The notes below the pieces were generated by a model. It was not told the origin of the DNA. It did not search any database and saw nothing but the letters and a program-made list of their open reading frames with translations. Below, piece after piece: positions 29,875-38,070 of a stretch of DNA of 64,000 nucleotides. The translations under genes were made by a program, and so were the position numbers. The stretch covers positions 434,001-498,000 of the forward strand of contig NZ_JAHHZO010000002.1 of NCBI RefSeq assembly GCF_018760785.1, written 5' to 3'. Position 1 is the stretch's first letter. Each line of letters opens with the position of its first letter. This DNA comes from Rhizobium sp. CSW-27. GTDB lineage: Bacteria > Pseudomonadota > Alphaproteobacteria > Rhizobiales > Rhizobiaceae.

Positions 29875-30633
29875 TTACGTGTAATAGGTTGCGATACGGT
29901 TCGGCCCCAATTGGTGAACCGCAAATTCCGTTCCATAGATAGAGGATAAGATCTCCGGACGCACGATCTCGTCGGGGCTTCCCTGCAGGAACAATTGCCC
30001 GTCGCGCATGACAACGATGTGATCGGAGTAACAGGAGGCGAAATTGATGTCGTGGAGAACCACGACGACGGTTTTGCCGAAGTCGCGCGCGGCATCCTTC
30101 AGGATCTTCATCATGCCGACGGCGTGGCGTATGTCGAGATTGTTGAGCGGCTCGTCGAACAGCATGTAATCAGTGTCCTGACAGAGCACCATGGCGACGA
30201 AGGCGCGCTGGCGCTGGCCGCCGGACAGTTCGTCGAGATAGCGTTCGCCGAGCGTCTTCAGACCGAGATAGGCGAGTGCCCTTTCCACATGCGCCTTGTC
30301 GTCCAGCGTCGGGCGGCCCTTGCTGTAGGGATAACGCCCGAAGGTGACGAGATCGCGCACCGTCAGCCGTGCCACGATCTGGTTGTCCTGCCTGAGGACA
30401 GCAAGCCGGCGGGCCAGTGCATCGCCGGGCGTTTTGGCGACATCCAGGCCGTCGACCAGAATCTCACCTTTGTCCATCGGCAGCAGGCGCGCGACCATCG
30501 ACAGAAGCGTCGACTTGCCCGCCCCGTTCGGCCCGATGATCGAGGTCAGCCCACCCTTCGGCAGGGTCAGGCTGACGCCATCGACCACCAGCGTGCCGTC
30601 ATAGGCCTTGGAGACATCGCGGATCTCGATCAT
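29875..30633 (-). CDS. Iron-siderophore ABC transporter, ATPase (FatE/YclP-like)
   Basis: 252 residues. Walker A GPNGAGKST at 34-42, ABC signature LSGGQRQRAF, Walker B YMLFDEPLNNLD, and the H-loop VVLHDINFA. The FepC-type group with the DEPLNNLD motif and a missing C-terminal extension resembles petrobactin/catecholate importers (YclP, FatE, VctC). Its start overlaps the end of the permease by 4 nt. Energises import across the inner membrane. Confidence 0.92.
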   Translation of the reverse strand: MIEIRDVSKAYDGTLVVDGVSLTLPKGGLTSIIGPNGAGKSTLLSMVARLLPMDKGEILVDGLDVAKTPGDALARRLAVLRQDNQIVARLTVRDLVTFGRYPYSKGRPTLDDKAHVERALAYLGLKTLGERYLDELSGGQRQRAFVAMVLCQDTDYMLFDEPLNNLDIRHAVGMMKILKDAARDFGKTVVVVLHDINFASCYSDHIVVMRDGQLFLQGSPDEIVRPEILSSIYGTEFAVHQLGPNRIATYYT

Positions 30634-31601
30634 CGGATGGATCCCTTCAGGAGGACGAGAATGAAGAAAATGCCGCCGGCGAACTCGACGATGATCGGCA
30701 GCGCCGTGTCGAAGGCGAAGACGCGTTCCAGCACCGTCTGGCCGCCGACCAGCGTGATGATGGCGATCAGCACCGCCGCCGGCAGGATGTGCCGGTGCTT
30801 GTTGGACGGCATCACCAGATAGGCGAGGTTGGCGACCAGCAGGCCGAAGAAGGTGGCGGGTCCGACGAGCGCGGTGGAGACCGAGACGAGGACGGCGACC
30901 AGTATCAGGATCAGCATGCTGATGCGCCGGTGATCGACGCCCAGCGAGATCGCCGCGTCGCGCCCGAGTGACAGCACGTCGAGGGTGTGGAAGATCCGCC
31001 AGGCGGCAAGCGAGACCAAGCCGATCAGGCTCAGCGACACGCCGAGCAGATGGCTGTCGATAGTGTTGAAATTGGCAAACAGCCGGTCCTGCAGCACGAC
31101 GAAATCGTTCGGATCGATGATCCGCTGCAGAAAACCGGAGAGGCTGCGGAACAACACGCCGAAGATGACGCCGGCCAGCAGCAGCAGATGGATGCTTTTC
31201 AGCGCGCCGGAAAACAGCAGTTGGTAGAGGGCCGCCGAAAACACCATCATCACGCCCACTTCGATGACGAAGAGCAGGCGCCCGTCGATGGCCGAGATCG
31301 CCGTGGCGCCGAGCACCAGAACGAGACCCGTCTGCAGCAGTCCGTAGAGACTATCGAAACCCATGATCGAGGGGGTGAGGATGCGGTTGTTCGTCACCGT
31401 CTGGAAGAGCACGGTCGAGATCGCGATGGCATAAGCGACCGTTGCCATCGACAGAAGCTTCGTGCCGCGGAAGGAGAGGATGAAGGACCAGCTGCCGCGG
31501 GCGCCGAGCGTCATGAAGGCGACGGCGCTCACCATCGCCAGCACCGCAAGCAACGACAGCACGAGGGCAGGGGAGCGGCGGCTTTTCCCTCTAGGCGGCA
31601 C
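30630..31601 (-). CDS. Iron-siderophore ABC transporter, permease 2 (FatC/YclO-like)
   Basis: 323 residues, FecCD family, nine to ten membrane helices, with a basic N-terminus. The segment GRDAAISLGVDHRR is the coupling loop contacting the ATPase, and VGPATFFGLLVANLAYLVMP is a characteristic FecCD motif. It forms a heterodimer with the preceding permease. It overlaps the first permease by 11 nt and the ATPase by 4 nt, so the three are translated together. Confidence 0.9.
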   Translation of the reverse strand: MPPRGKSRRSPALVLSLLAVLAMVSAVAFMTLGARGSWSFILSFRGTKLLSMATVAYAIAISTVLFQTVTNNRILTPSIMGFDSLYGLLQTGLVLVLGATAISAIDGRLLFVIEVGVMMVFSAALYQLLFSGALKSIHLLLLAGVIFGVLFRSLSGFLQRIIDPNDFVVLQDRLFANFNTIDSHLLGVSLSLIGLVSLAAWRIFHTLDVLSLGRDAAISLGVDHRRISMLILILVAVLVSVSTALVGPATFFGLLVANLAYLVMPSNKHRHILPAAVLIAIITLVGGQTVLERVFAFDTALPIIVEFAGGIFFILVLLKGSIR

Positions 31602-32559
31602 GGGTTTTCCTCCTCAGGATGAGGTAGAGGAAGAAGGCACTGCCGATGACGCCGAGCACGGCGCCGACCGGGATCTCGAAAGGCGCGATCACGATCCGTC
31701 CGACCATGTCGCAGACGAGCACCAGGCCGGCGCCGAGAATGGCGATCCACGGCAGAGTGCGGCGCAGGCTGTCACCCATCGGCATGCTGACGACGTTCGG
31801 CACGATCAGGCCGAGAAACGGAATGACGCCCGCCGTCACGACCACCGAGGCGGTGACCATGGAGACGATCACGAGGCCGAAGGTCATGATGCGGCGATAG
31901 TTGAGGCCGAGATTGGTGGAGAACTCCTCGCCGAGGCCCGCCAGCGTGAAGCGGTCCGCCGCGACATAGGCGGCCACCGTCAACGCGAAAGCCAGCCACA
32001 GGATCTCGTAGCGGCCGCGCAGCACGGCGGAGAAATCGCCGTTGTCGAAGGCGGCGAGCGACTGCATCATGTCCAGCCGATAGGCGATGAAGGCGGAGAT
32101 CGAATAGATCACCCCGCCCAGCATCAGGCCGACCAGCGGCACCATGACAATGGAGCGGAGCGGGATCCGCCGCAGGATGGCGAGGAAAAGTGCCGTGCCG
32201 GCAAGCGCGAAGGCGGAGGCAAACAGCATCTTGCCGATCACCGGTATGGTGGGCGAGACGATCAGTGCGATCAGCATGCCAAGCCCCGCCGACTCGACCG
32301 TGCCGGCGGTGGAGGGTTCGACAAAACGGTTGCGCGCCAGCATCTGCATCAGCGTGCCCGAAACGGCAAGACCGGCACCTGCCAGCATCAGGGCGATGGT
32401 GCGCGGCACCCGGCTTGCCCAGATGACGAGCATGGCCTTCTCATCCGCCGTGCCGCTCAAGACGGCGAGCGGAGACACCTCGCTGACGCCCAGAAACAGG
32501 CTGGCCAGGGCAAGGGCCGCAAGGGCGATCAGGGCAAGGACAAGACGCATGACGTTCAT
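31591..32559 (-). CDS. Iron-siderophore ABC transporter, permease 1 (FatD/YclN-like)
   Basis: 322 residues, FecCD family. The motifs ASRVPRTIALMLAGAGLAVSG and VVTAGVIPFLGLIVPNVV are standard for the family, and the coupling loop is NLGLNYRRIM. The ATG at 32559 is used; ATG 32550 is possible, and the frame is open to 32595 without a better start. It follows the binding-protein gene by 95 nt, which contains no clear terminator. Confidence 0.88.
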   Translation of the reverse strand: MNVMRLVLALIALAALALASLFLGVSEVSPLAVLSGTADEKAMLVIWASRVPRTIALMLAGAGLAVSGTLMQMLARNRFVEPSTAGTVESAGLGMLIALIVSPTIPVIGKMLFASAFALAGTALFLAILRRIPLRSIVMVPLVGLMLGGVIYSISAFIAYRLDMMQSLAAFDNGDFSAVLRGRYEILWLAFALTVAAYVAADRFTLAGLGEEFSTNLGLNYRRIMTFGLVIVSMVTASVVVTAGVIPFLGLIVPNVVSMPMGDSLRRTLPWIAILGAGLVLVCDMVGRIVIAPFEIPVGAVLGVIGSAFFLYLILRRKTRAA

Positions 32560-32654
32560 TCGACCGGGCGATGGACCGCTTGCGGCTGCCAGCACCCTTC
32601 AAGAAGGGCGCATTGGCGCACGGTTTGCCCCGGTGCTTTCCTCAGTTCCTGGCC

Positions 32655-33581
32655 TCAGTTCTTGGCGAGTGCTGCGGCGAGCTGGTCGATGGTCTTCTGC
32701 ATGGCGGTCAGACCACCGCCGACGATATACATCGCGACCCCGTCCATGTAGACGACATGGCCGTTCTTCCAGGCCTTGGTCTGGCGCACGATCTCGTTGT
32801 CGAGAAGCGCGCTCGCCGCCTGTCCCTCACGGCCGACGGCGGCATCGCGGTCGATGACGAACAGCCAGTCCGGGTTCTTTTCCAGGATGTATTCGAAGGA
32901 AATCTGCTGGCCGTGCGTATCGGCCTGGATGGTGCTGTCGGCGGGCGTCATGCCGTAATCGGTAAACAGCGCACCGAAACGCGAGCCGGGACCGTAGGTG
33001 CTGATCTTGCCGCCGGTGGTGAGGATCAAGAGACCCGTGCCGGCGCCCTTTGCCTTCTGGCGGAGCGCCTCTTCGGAGGTGTTGAGTTTCGCCAGCGCCG
33101 CATCGGCCTCCTTCTCCTTGCCGAACAGTCCGGCAAGCGTACGGACGTTTTCCTCGGATTGGGCGAGGAACTTCGCGCCGTCGACGGACATGTCGATGGT
33201 GGGCGCGAGCTTCGACAATTCCTTCAGCTTGGCGGCGGAGCGGGCGGAGACGATGATGAGATCCGGCTGAAGCGCGGCAATCGCCTCGTAATCCGGTTCG
33301 AACAGGGTGCCGACCTTCTCGACACTGTCGGCCTGGTATTTCTTCAGGTAGTCCGGCATGGGCGCCTTGGGAACGCCGGCAACCGGGATGCCGAGCGCAT
33401 CCAGCGTGTCGAGCGTGGCGAGGTCGAAGGTCACGACCTTTTTCGGCGCTGCCTTCAGCGTGGTTTCACCCTGCGCATGTTTGATGGTGATGGGGTCGGC
33501 GAGGCCGGGCAGGGCGGAGAGCGCCAATGTCATGGCGGCGGCCAGCAGGGTGAGTGGCCGTGCGGAGATTCTCATCGTCAT
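32655..33581 (-). CDS. Iron-siderophore ABC transporter, periplasmic binding protein (FatB/YclQ-like)
   Basis: 308 residues. Signal peptide at ~1-28 (ends GLA) and then a TroA/FepB-type two-lobe binding fold: VVTFDLATLDTLDALGIP, EPDYEAIAALQPDLIIVS, YGPGSRFGALFTDYG. The pattern matches catecholate or petrobactin-type receptors such as YclQ and FatB. It starts the importer operon, with GGGATAT before its ATG. It is divergent from an exported esterase. No TonB-dependent receptor or siderophore biosynthesis genes are in the window. Confidence 0.9.
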   Translation of the reverse strand: MTMRISARPLTLLAAAMTLALSALPGLADPITIKHAQGETTLKAAPKKVVTFDLATLDTLDALGIPVAGVPKAPMPDYLKKYQADSVEKVGTLFEPDYEAIAALQPDLIIVSARSAAKLKELSKLAPTIDMSVDGAKFLAQSEENVRTLAGLFGKEKEADAALAKLNTSEEALRQKAKGAGTGLLILTTGGKISTYGPGSRFGALFTDYGMTPADSTIQADTHGQQISFEYILEKNPDWLFVIDRDAAVGREGQAASALLDNEIVRQTKAWKNGHVVYMDGVAMYIVGGGLTAMQKTIDQLAAALAKN

Positions 33582-33648
33582 CGCGATATCCCTTGTCCGG
33601 TCGCGCCGCGCTGCGGGCCGTGCCGCCAGCGGACGTTAATAAGTTGAG

Positions 33649-33663
33649 AAGTGAAGTTCACTT
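33649..33663. promoter_or_regulatory. Palindrome in the divergent iron promoter
   Basis: A perfect 7-1-7 palindrome (AAGTGAA-G-TTCACTT) stands in an AT-rich patch (~33636-33670), 68 nt from the importer start and 136 nt from the esterase. A likely repressor site; it does not match the TGA-N9-TCA iron-responsive motif exactly (spacing is 10). Confidence 0.5.
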
Positions 33664-33798
33664 AGTTAAAGCTGGCCGATGCCGTCAAGGAAGAACTTCC
33701 GCGACCGATCACAACCGGGGGAGCGACCATGCACTGTCCATTCTGAACCGCCCGTCCTCCCGCTTCCGACGGGAAAACCGGGCCAGAACGAGGAAAGC

Positions 33799-34698
33799 AT
33801 GACCGTTTCCTTTCTCCGCCGCCGAAGCCTGCTCACCGGATTGCCGTTCCTGATGATGCCGACGCTGACCTTTGCGCAGATGCGCGTTGCCGATACCACG
33901 CTGGACATTCTGGCCGCCGATCCGCCGACCCATCGCCTGGACGACCGGGTGGTGAGGCTGGACAAAGGGCGCAGCTTCCGGATCTTCCGTGCCATTCCGA
34001 AGGCGGATGCGCCGCCTGCGGGATATCCTGTTCTCACGCTCCTTGACGGCAATGCGGTGTTCGACGACCTGACGCCGGAACTGCTGGCGCTCGCCCCGAA
34101 CCTTGTCGTGATCGGTCTCGGTTACGATACGCCGCGCAAGTTCGCGCAGGCGGAGCGCTCGCTCGACTATACGCCGCCGAAGGACCCGGCGGCTGGCCCC
34201 TATGCCGATCCCGCCCGTCAGGGACGCATGTATGGCGGCGCGGAGCTGTTTCTCGAGATGCTGCTCGGCCCGTTGCGAACGCAGAGCGAGGCGGGCCTTG
34301 CCGTCGATCCGCAACGCCGTCACCTGGGCGGCCATTCCTTCGGCGGCCTCTTTGCGCTCTACGCGCTGTTCCGCAGACCGCAATCCTTCGCCGGCTATGC
34401 ACCAATCAGCCCCTCGCTCTGGTGGGCGCCGGAGACGATGGCACGCCTTGAGGACAGGGCCGTGCTGCCTGCCGGTCATCCCCTGAAGCTCTTCGTTGCG
34501 CTCGGCGACAAGGAGCAGCGATCGAACGACAAGGGACCGCCACCGACCGGGCCGGCGCCCGAGACGATGGCGCTCATCGAGCGTCTTTCCCGGCGCCCGC
34601 AATTCACCGTCAGCTCGGAAGTGCTGAAGGATCACGTGCACGGGGCGACGCTGGCCGGGGCACTGCCGCTGATGCTCGGCTGGGCCTCCGCGTCCTGA
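33799..34698 (+). CDS. Exported alpha/beta-hydrolase, siderophore-esterase-like
   Basis: 299 residues. The N-terminus reads LRRRSLLTGLPFLMMPTLTFAQ, which fits a Tat signal. The mature part has the esterase nucleophile in GHSFGGLFALY, then GDKEQR and DHVHG as candidate acid and base, a pattern shared with IroE/Fes-type siderophore esterases and COG2819. Divergent transcription from the siderophore importer suggests it opens ferric siderophores in the periplasm. Activity on other esters is possible. ATG 33799 follows a GAGGAA ribosome site. Confidence 0.75.
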   Translation: MTVSFLRRRSLLTGLPFLMMPTLTFAQMRVADTTLDILAADPPTHRLDDRVVRLDKGRSFRIFRAIPKADAPPAGYPVLTLLDGNAVFDDLTPELLALAPNLVVIGLGYDTPRKFAQAERSLDYTPPKDPAAGPYADPARQGRMYGGAELFLEMLLGPLRTQSEAGLAVDPQRRHLGGHSFGGLFALYALFRRPQSFAGYAPISPSLWWAPETMARLEDRAVLPAGHPLKLFVALGDKEQRSNDKGPPPTGPAPETMALIERLSRRPQFTVSSEVLKDHVHGATLAGALPLMLGWASAS

Positions 34699-34811
34699 GG
34701 GGCTTCGTCGGCGCCTTGCCTCGTGCCGGCAGTCGATTTGCCGCCGCCGGGGGGAACAAGGGGCCGGGGCGACAGTTCTGGGGCGGTATTTCCACAAAGA
34801 AAGGCTGACCC

Positions 34812-35672
34812 ATGGCACAGCAACACCCGACGCCGCCGTTCCAGCAGGACAAGATCCCGATGCCCGGCACGACCGGCCAGATGAGCCCCACGCCCGACCA
34901 CGGCGAGCAATCCTATCGCGGCTCAGACAGGCTTGCCGGCAAGAAGGCGGTGATTACCGGCGGTGACAGTGGCATCGGCCGTGCCGTCGCCATCGCTTTT
35001 GCCCGTGAGGGCGCCGATCTGGTGATCGCCTATCTGGAAGAGGACGAGGATGCTCAGGATACCAAGCGCCTTGTCGAGGAGGCGGGTCGCAAGGCCGTTC
35101 TGGTGCGCGGCGACCTGCAATCTCCCGACCATTGCCGTCAGGTGATCGACACCGCGGTGCGCGAACTGGGCGGCATCGACATTCTGGTCAACAATGCCGC
35201 CCATCAGGCGTCCTTCCCCTCGATCGAGGAGATCAGCGATGCGGAGTGGGAGCTGACCTTCAAGGTGAACATCCATGCGATGTTCTACCTCACCAAGGCG
35301 GCAGTCGCGCACATGAAGCCCGGCAGCGCCATCATCAACACCGCCTCGATCAATTCCGACAGCCCCAACCCTTCGCTGCTTGCCTATGCGACGACGAAGG
35401 GGGCGATCCAGAACTTCACCGCCGGCCTCGCCCAGCTTCTGGCGGAAAAGGGCATCCGCGCCAATGCGGTGGCGCCGGGCCCGATCTGGACGCCGCTGAT
35501 CCCCTCCACGCTGCCGCAGGAATCGGTCGAAAACTTCGGCAAGCAGGTGCCGATGAAGCGGCCGGGCCAGCCGGCGGAACTGGCCACCGCCTATGTGATG
35601 CTGGCCGATCCGCTGTCGAGCTATGTCTCGGGTGCGACGATCGCGGTGACCGGCGGCAAGCCGATCATCTGA
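34812..35672 (+). CDS. Short-chain dehydrogenase/reductase (YghA-like)
   Basis: 286 residues. A ~40-residue N-terminal extension rich in Pro and Gln precedes the SDR core: cofactor motif TGGDSGIG at 49-56, NNAAHQ, a catalytic serine in TASINS, and Y192/K196 of YATTK. The pattern is that of the YghA/GlcDH-like subgroup common in rhizobial stress loci. Substrate unknown. It has its own GAAAGG-type ribosome site and lies 113 nt after the esterase, so it is likely independent. Confidence 0.9.
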   Translation: MAQQHPTPPFQQDKIPMPGTTGQMSPTPDHGEQSYRGSDRLAGKKAVITGGDSGIGRAVAIAFAREGADLVIAYLEEDEDAQDTKRLVEEAGRKAVLVRGDLQSPDHCRQVIDTAVRELGGIDILVNNAAHQASFPSIEEISDAEWELTFKVNIHAMFYLTKAAVAHMKPGSAIINTASINSDSPNPSLLAYATTKGAIQNFTAGLAQLLAEKGIRANAVAPGPIWTPLIPSTLPQESVENFGKQVPMKRPGQPAELATAYVMLADPLSSYVSGATIAVTGGKPII

Positions 35673-35699
35673 TCGCCCGCTTCAAAAGACCCTTCCCGG

Positions 35700-35722
35700 C
35701 CCCTCCCCATACGGGGGAGGGG
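35700..35722. repeat. GC-rich palindrome after SDR gene
   Basis: Stem CCCCTCCCC / GGGGAGGGG (9 bp) around ATACG. It has the same stem as the element at 58567. The remaining 228 nt to the next gene hold no convincing feature. Confidence 0.6.
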
Positions 35723-35950
35723 CTTTGGCGCGCGAAAGTCGCGTCGCGCGCACCCTCTGGAAATCCTGTCTGATCGCAATGAAATGAAAATGGGTGCCGC
35801 CTCAGTCCGTGTCGTGCGCGGACAAGAAGCCTGCCCCGCGCGGGCGTTTCCTCCCCGTATGAGAGATGGCGGCAGCCAGAGGGGGAATTGGTCCCGGAAG
35901 GCAACTCCGCCGGATCTGCCTTCGAGAAAGGCCTGGCCCCGCCCATCCCC

Positions 35951-36235
35951 TCAGCTATGGCGCCCCACATGGCGGGCGAGGTCCTCGAAGGAAACCTCGG
36001 CCCCCTTTTCCGCCGCTTCATTGGCGGCCAGGAGAAGGCGGATGGGAAAGGCCACCGCCTTGCGGTGCGAATCGGACATCGTTGCCGGCTGCGGGTCGCG
36101 CAACACCGCCCGTTCGGTCTCCAGAAGCATGTCGCGGATTTCCTCATGCGTCAGCAACTGCTTTTCCACCAGCAGCCGGTTGATGGCGGCAACGGCGAGA
36201 TAGAGCCCTTCGAGTTGCGGATTGGCGGTGTTCAT
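35951..36235 (-). CDS. Hypothetical protein translationally coupled to ndh
   Basis: 94 residues, soluble, helical in appearance (LEGLYLAVAAINRLLVEKQLL, HEEIRDMLLETERAVLRD), ending with FEDLARHVGRHS. The ATG overlaps the stop of the type II NADH dehydrogenase (ATGA), so the two are probably made together. No family assigned; a small accessory or regulatory role for the dehydrogenase is possible. Confidence 0.7.
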   Translation of the reverse strand: MNTANPQLEGLYLAVAAINRLLVEKQLLTHEEIRDMLLETERAVLRDPQPATMSDSHRKAVAFPIRLLLAANEAAEKGAEVSFEDLARHVGRHS

Positions 36236-37593
36236 GCCCCTTCCTCCCTTGTGGCTCGGTAGGCCGTGGCGTTTTCGTCGATGAGACGCGCGCCGCGCTG
36301 GCGGGTGAGGTAGCGCCAGATCCACTGCACCGTCACCAGGATGCGCTTTTCGAAGTTCACCAGCAGGTAGACATGCACCAGCGCCCAGAGCAGCCAGGCC
36401 ACGTAACCCTTCAGCCGCCAGCGGCCGAAATCGAAGATCGCTGCATTGCGGCCGATGACCGCCGTATTGCCGCGATTGTGAAAGCGGAAGGGGGCGGGCT
36501 TTTTCCCCTCCAGAAGCTCCTGCCGCAGCGCATGGCCGAGATATTGGCCCTGCTGCTTGGCCACCTGCGCCAGGGCGGGAAGCGGCTTGCCGTCCTCGCC
36601 AAGCCCGAGCGCGGTGTCGCCGAGGGCAAACACGTCCGGCAGGCCAGTGATGCGCAGGTCCGGATCGATCGGGATGCGCCCGCCTGCCTTGCCTTCGATG
36701 CCGAACCAGCGGGCGGCCGGCGACGCCTTCACGCCAGCACCCCAGATCACATTGGCGGTGCGGATCGTTTCTCCACCGACGATGACGCTGCCGGCCGTGA
36801 TGCTCTCCACGCGCCGCCCGGTCATCACCTCCACGCCCAGCCCGGCGAGCGAGCGGGTGGCGTAGTCGGTGAGGTCCTCGGGAAAGGCGGCAAGGATGCG
36901 CGGTCCGGCCTCCAGCAGCAGGACGCGGAAATGCTCGGGTGACAGCCGGCGAAAATCGCGGGTGATCATGAAGCGGCCGAGTTCGGCGATGGCTCCCGCC
37001 ATCTCCACGCCGGTCGGGCCTCCGCCGATGATGACGCTGGTCAGAAGCGCCTTCTTTTCCTCCGGGTCCTGCGAAAGCTCCGCCCTCTCGAAGGCAAGCA
37101 GCAGCCGGTGACGGATCTGCCGGGCCTCGTGGATGGTCTTCAGGCCGGGGGCGATGGCGCGCCACTCGTCATGGCCGAAATAGTTGTATTCGGAGCCGGT
37201 GGCGATCACCAGCCGGTCATAGGGGATGGGGACGCCGTGATCGACCAGCACCGTGCGCGCCGCCGTATCGACGCCGGTGACCTCTGCCAGCACCACCTTG
37301 ATGTTGCGATAGCGGCCGAGACTGCGGCGGATCGGCTCGGAAATGTCGGCCGGCGACAGGGCGGCGGTGGCAACCTGGTAGAGCAGCGGCTGGAAGAGGT
37401 TGTGGTTGCGCCGGTCGATGACCGTGACATCGATCACCGAATTGCCGAGCGCCCGGGCAACGGCCAGGCCACCGAAGCCGGCGCCGACGATCACCACCTT
37501 CTGCGGCCTTTGCGGGGCGGCGGGATCGGCGCTGCGATGCCTGTTCGGCTGGCGCAGCAAGCTGCTCGTGTCGAGGTGAAAACTCATCTGCAT
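36232..37593 (-). CDS. ndh: Type II NADH:quinone dehydrogenase (Ndh)
   Basis: 453 residues. Two dinucleotide-binding motifs: VVIVGAGFGGLAVA (~33-46, FAD) and SVIIGGGPTGVEMAGAIAEL (~186-205, NADH). The C-terminal third has aromatic-rich hydrophobic segments for membrane association (YVAWLLWALVHVYLLVNFEKR). It transfers electrons from NADH to quinone without proton pumping. The first ~30 residues precede the Rossmann fold; the start could also be ATG 37587. Confidence 0.92.
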   Translation of the reverse strand: MQMSFHLDTSSLLRQPNRHRSADPAAPQRPQKVVIVGAGFGGLAVARALGNSVIDVTVIDRRNHNLFQPLLYQVATAALSPADISEPIRRSLGRYRNIKVVLAEVTGVDTAARTVLVDHGVPIPYDRLVIATGSEYNYFGHDEWRAIAPGLKTIHEARQIRHRLLLAFERAELSQDPEEKKALLTSVIIGGGPTGVEMAGAIAELGRFMITRDFRRLSPEHFRVLLLEAGPRILAAFPEDLTDYATRSLAGLGVEVMTGRRVESITAGSVIVGGETIRTANVIWGAGVKASPAARWFGIEGKAGGRIPIDPDLRITGLPDVFALGDTALGLGEDGKPLPALAQVAKQQGQYLGHALRQELLEGKKPAPFRFHNRGNTAVIGRNAAIFDFGRWRLKGYVAWLLWALVHVYLLVNFEKRILVTVQWIWRYLTRQRGARLIDENATAYRATREEGA

Positions 37594-37730
37594 TCCCTGC
37601 CTTGTCGCGGGTCAGAAACAAGCCTGACCTCGGGCCCAACTGCTTGATCCATCAATGGTTCCAGCGCCGGCAGGCGGAACCTTTCGCAGGCGGCGCCGTT
37701 GATGGAGCGAAACAACCAGGGAGCTTGAAA

Positions 37731-37805
37731 ATGAACAGCATCGTCTGGCTCGTGGGAGCCGTCGTCATCGTCATCGCCGTCCTCAACCTCGTCGGCTTCG
37801 CATAA
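37731..37805 (+). CDS. 24-residue single-helix membrane microprotein, copy 1
   Basis: The ORF encodes MNSIVWLVGAVV followed by IVIAVLNLVGFA, one membrane helix. An AGGGAG site at 37718-37723 precedes the ATG. The second copy 50 nt downstream is nearly identical in protein, which argues for real selection. Related tiny proteins in rhizobia are unnamed; roles as small membrane regulators or toxins are possible but unsupported. Confidence 0.6.
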   Translation: MNSIVWLVGAVVIVIAVLNLVGFA

Positions 37806-37854
37806 GGCGCGGCACGCGCTCCGCGGACCCTCACCCCAAGCAAGGGAGATCATC

Positions 37855-37929
37855 ATGAACAGCATTGTCTGGCTCGTCGGCGCCGTCGTCATCGTGCTTG
37901 CCGTCCTGTCCTTCGTCGGCATCGGCTGA
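37855..37929 (+). CDS. 24-residue single-helix membrane microprotein, copy 2
   Basis: The protein is MNSIVWLVGAVV then IVLAVLSFVGIG, matching copy 1 at 19 of 24 positions. AGGGAGA at 37843-37849 is its ribosome site, 5 nt before the ATG. A very strong terminator follows 25 nt later, so both copies probably form one short transcript. Confidence 0.6.
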   Translation: MNSIVWLVGAVVIVLAVLSFVGIG

Positions 37930-37954
37930 TAGCCTCTTCGTCGCGACATGTCGC

Positions 37955-37990
37955 AAAAAGGCGCTTCTCCTTGCGGAGGAGCGCCTTTTT
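37955..37990. terminator. Strong bidirectional terminator
   Basis: A 16-bp stem (37955-37970 with 37975-37990, one G-T pair) around TTGC, with A-tract and T-tract ends. Serves the microprotein transcript (+) and may also stop treY-side transcription (-). Confidence 0.92.
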
Positions 37991-38070
37991 CGTGCACGGT
38001 CCGGGAAAACCCTGGCAAGCCTGCGGGCGCTGTCCGAGACGGCGCCCGCATCCTTTATTGGGCCGCAGGC

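Noticed and set aside
31462..32751. 429-codon plus-strand frame opposite the siderophore permeases
   Set aside because: Charged low-complexity shadow; the permeases on the minus strand are clear.
37644..37655. TTGATCCATCAA near the ndh/microprotein promoter as an FNR/FixK box
   Set aside because: The half-sites are right but only 2 nt apart; the consensus needs 4, so it was not called.
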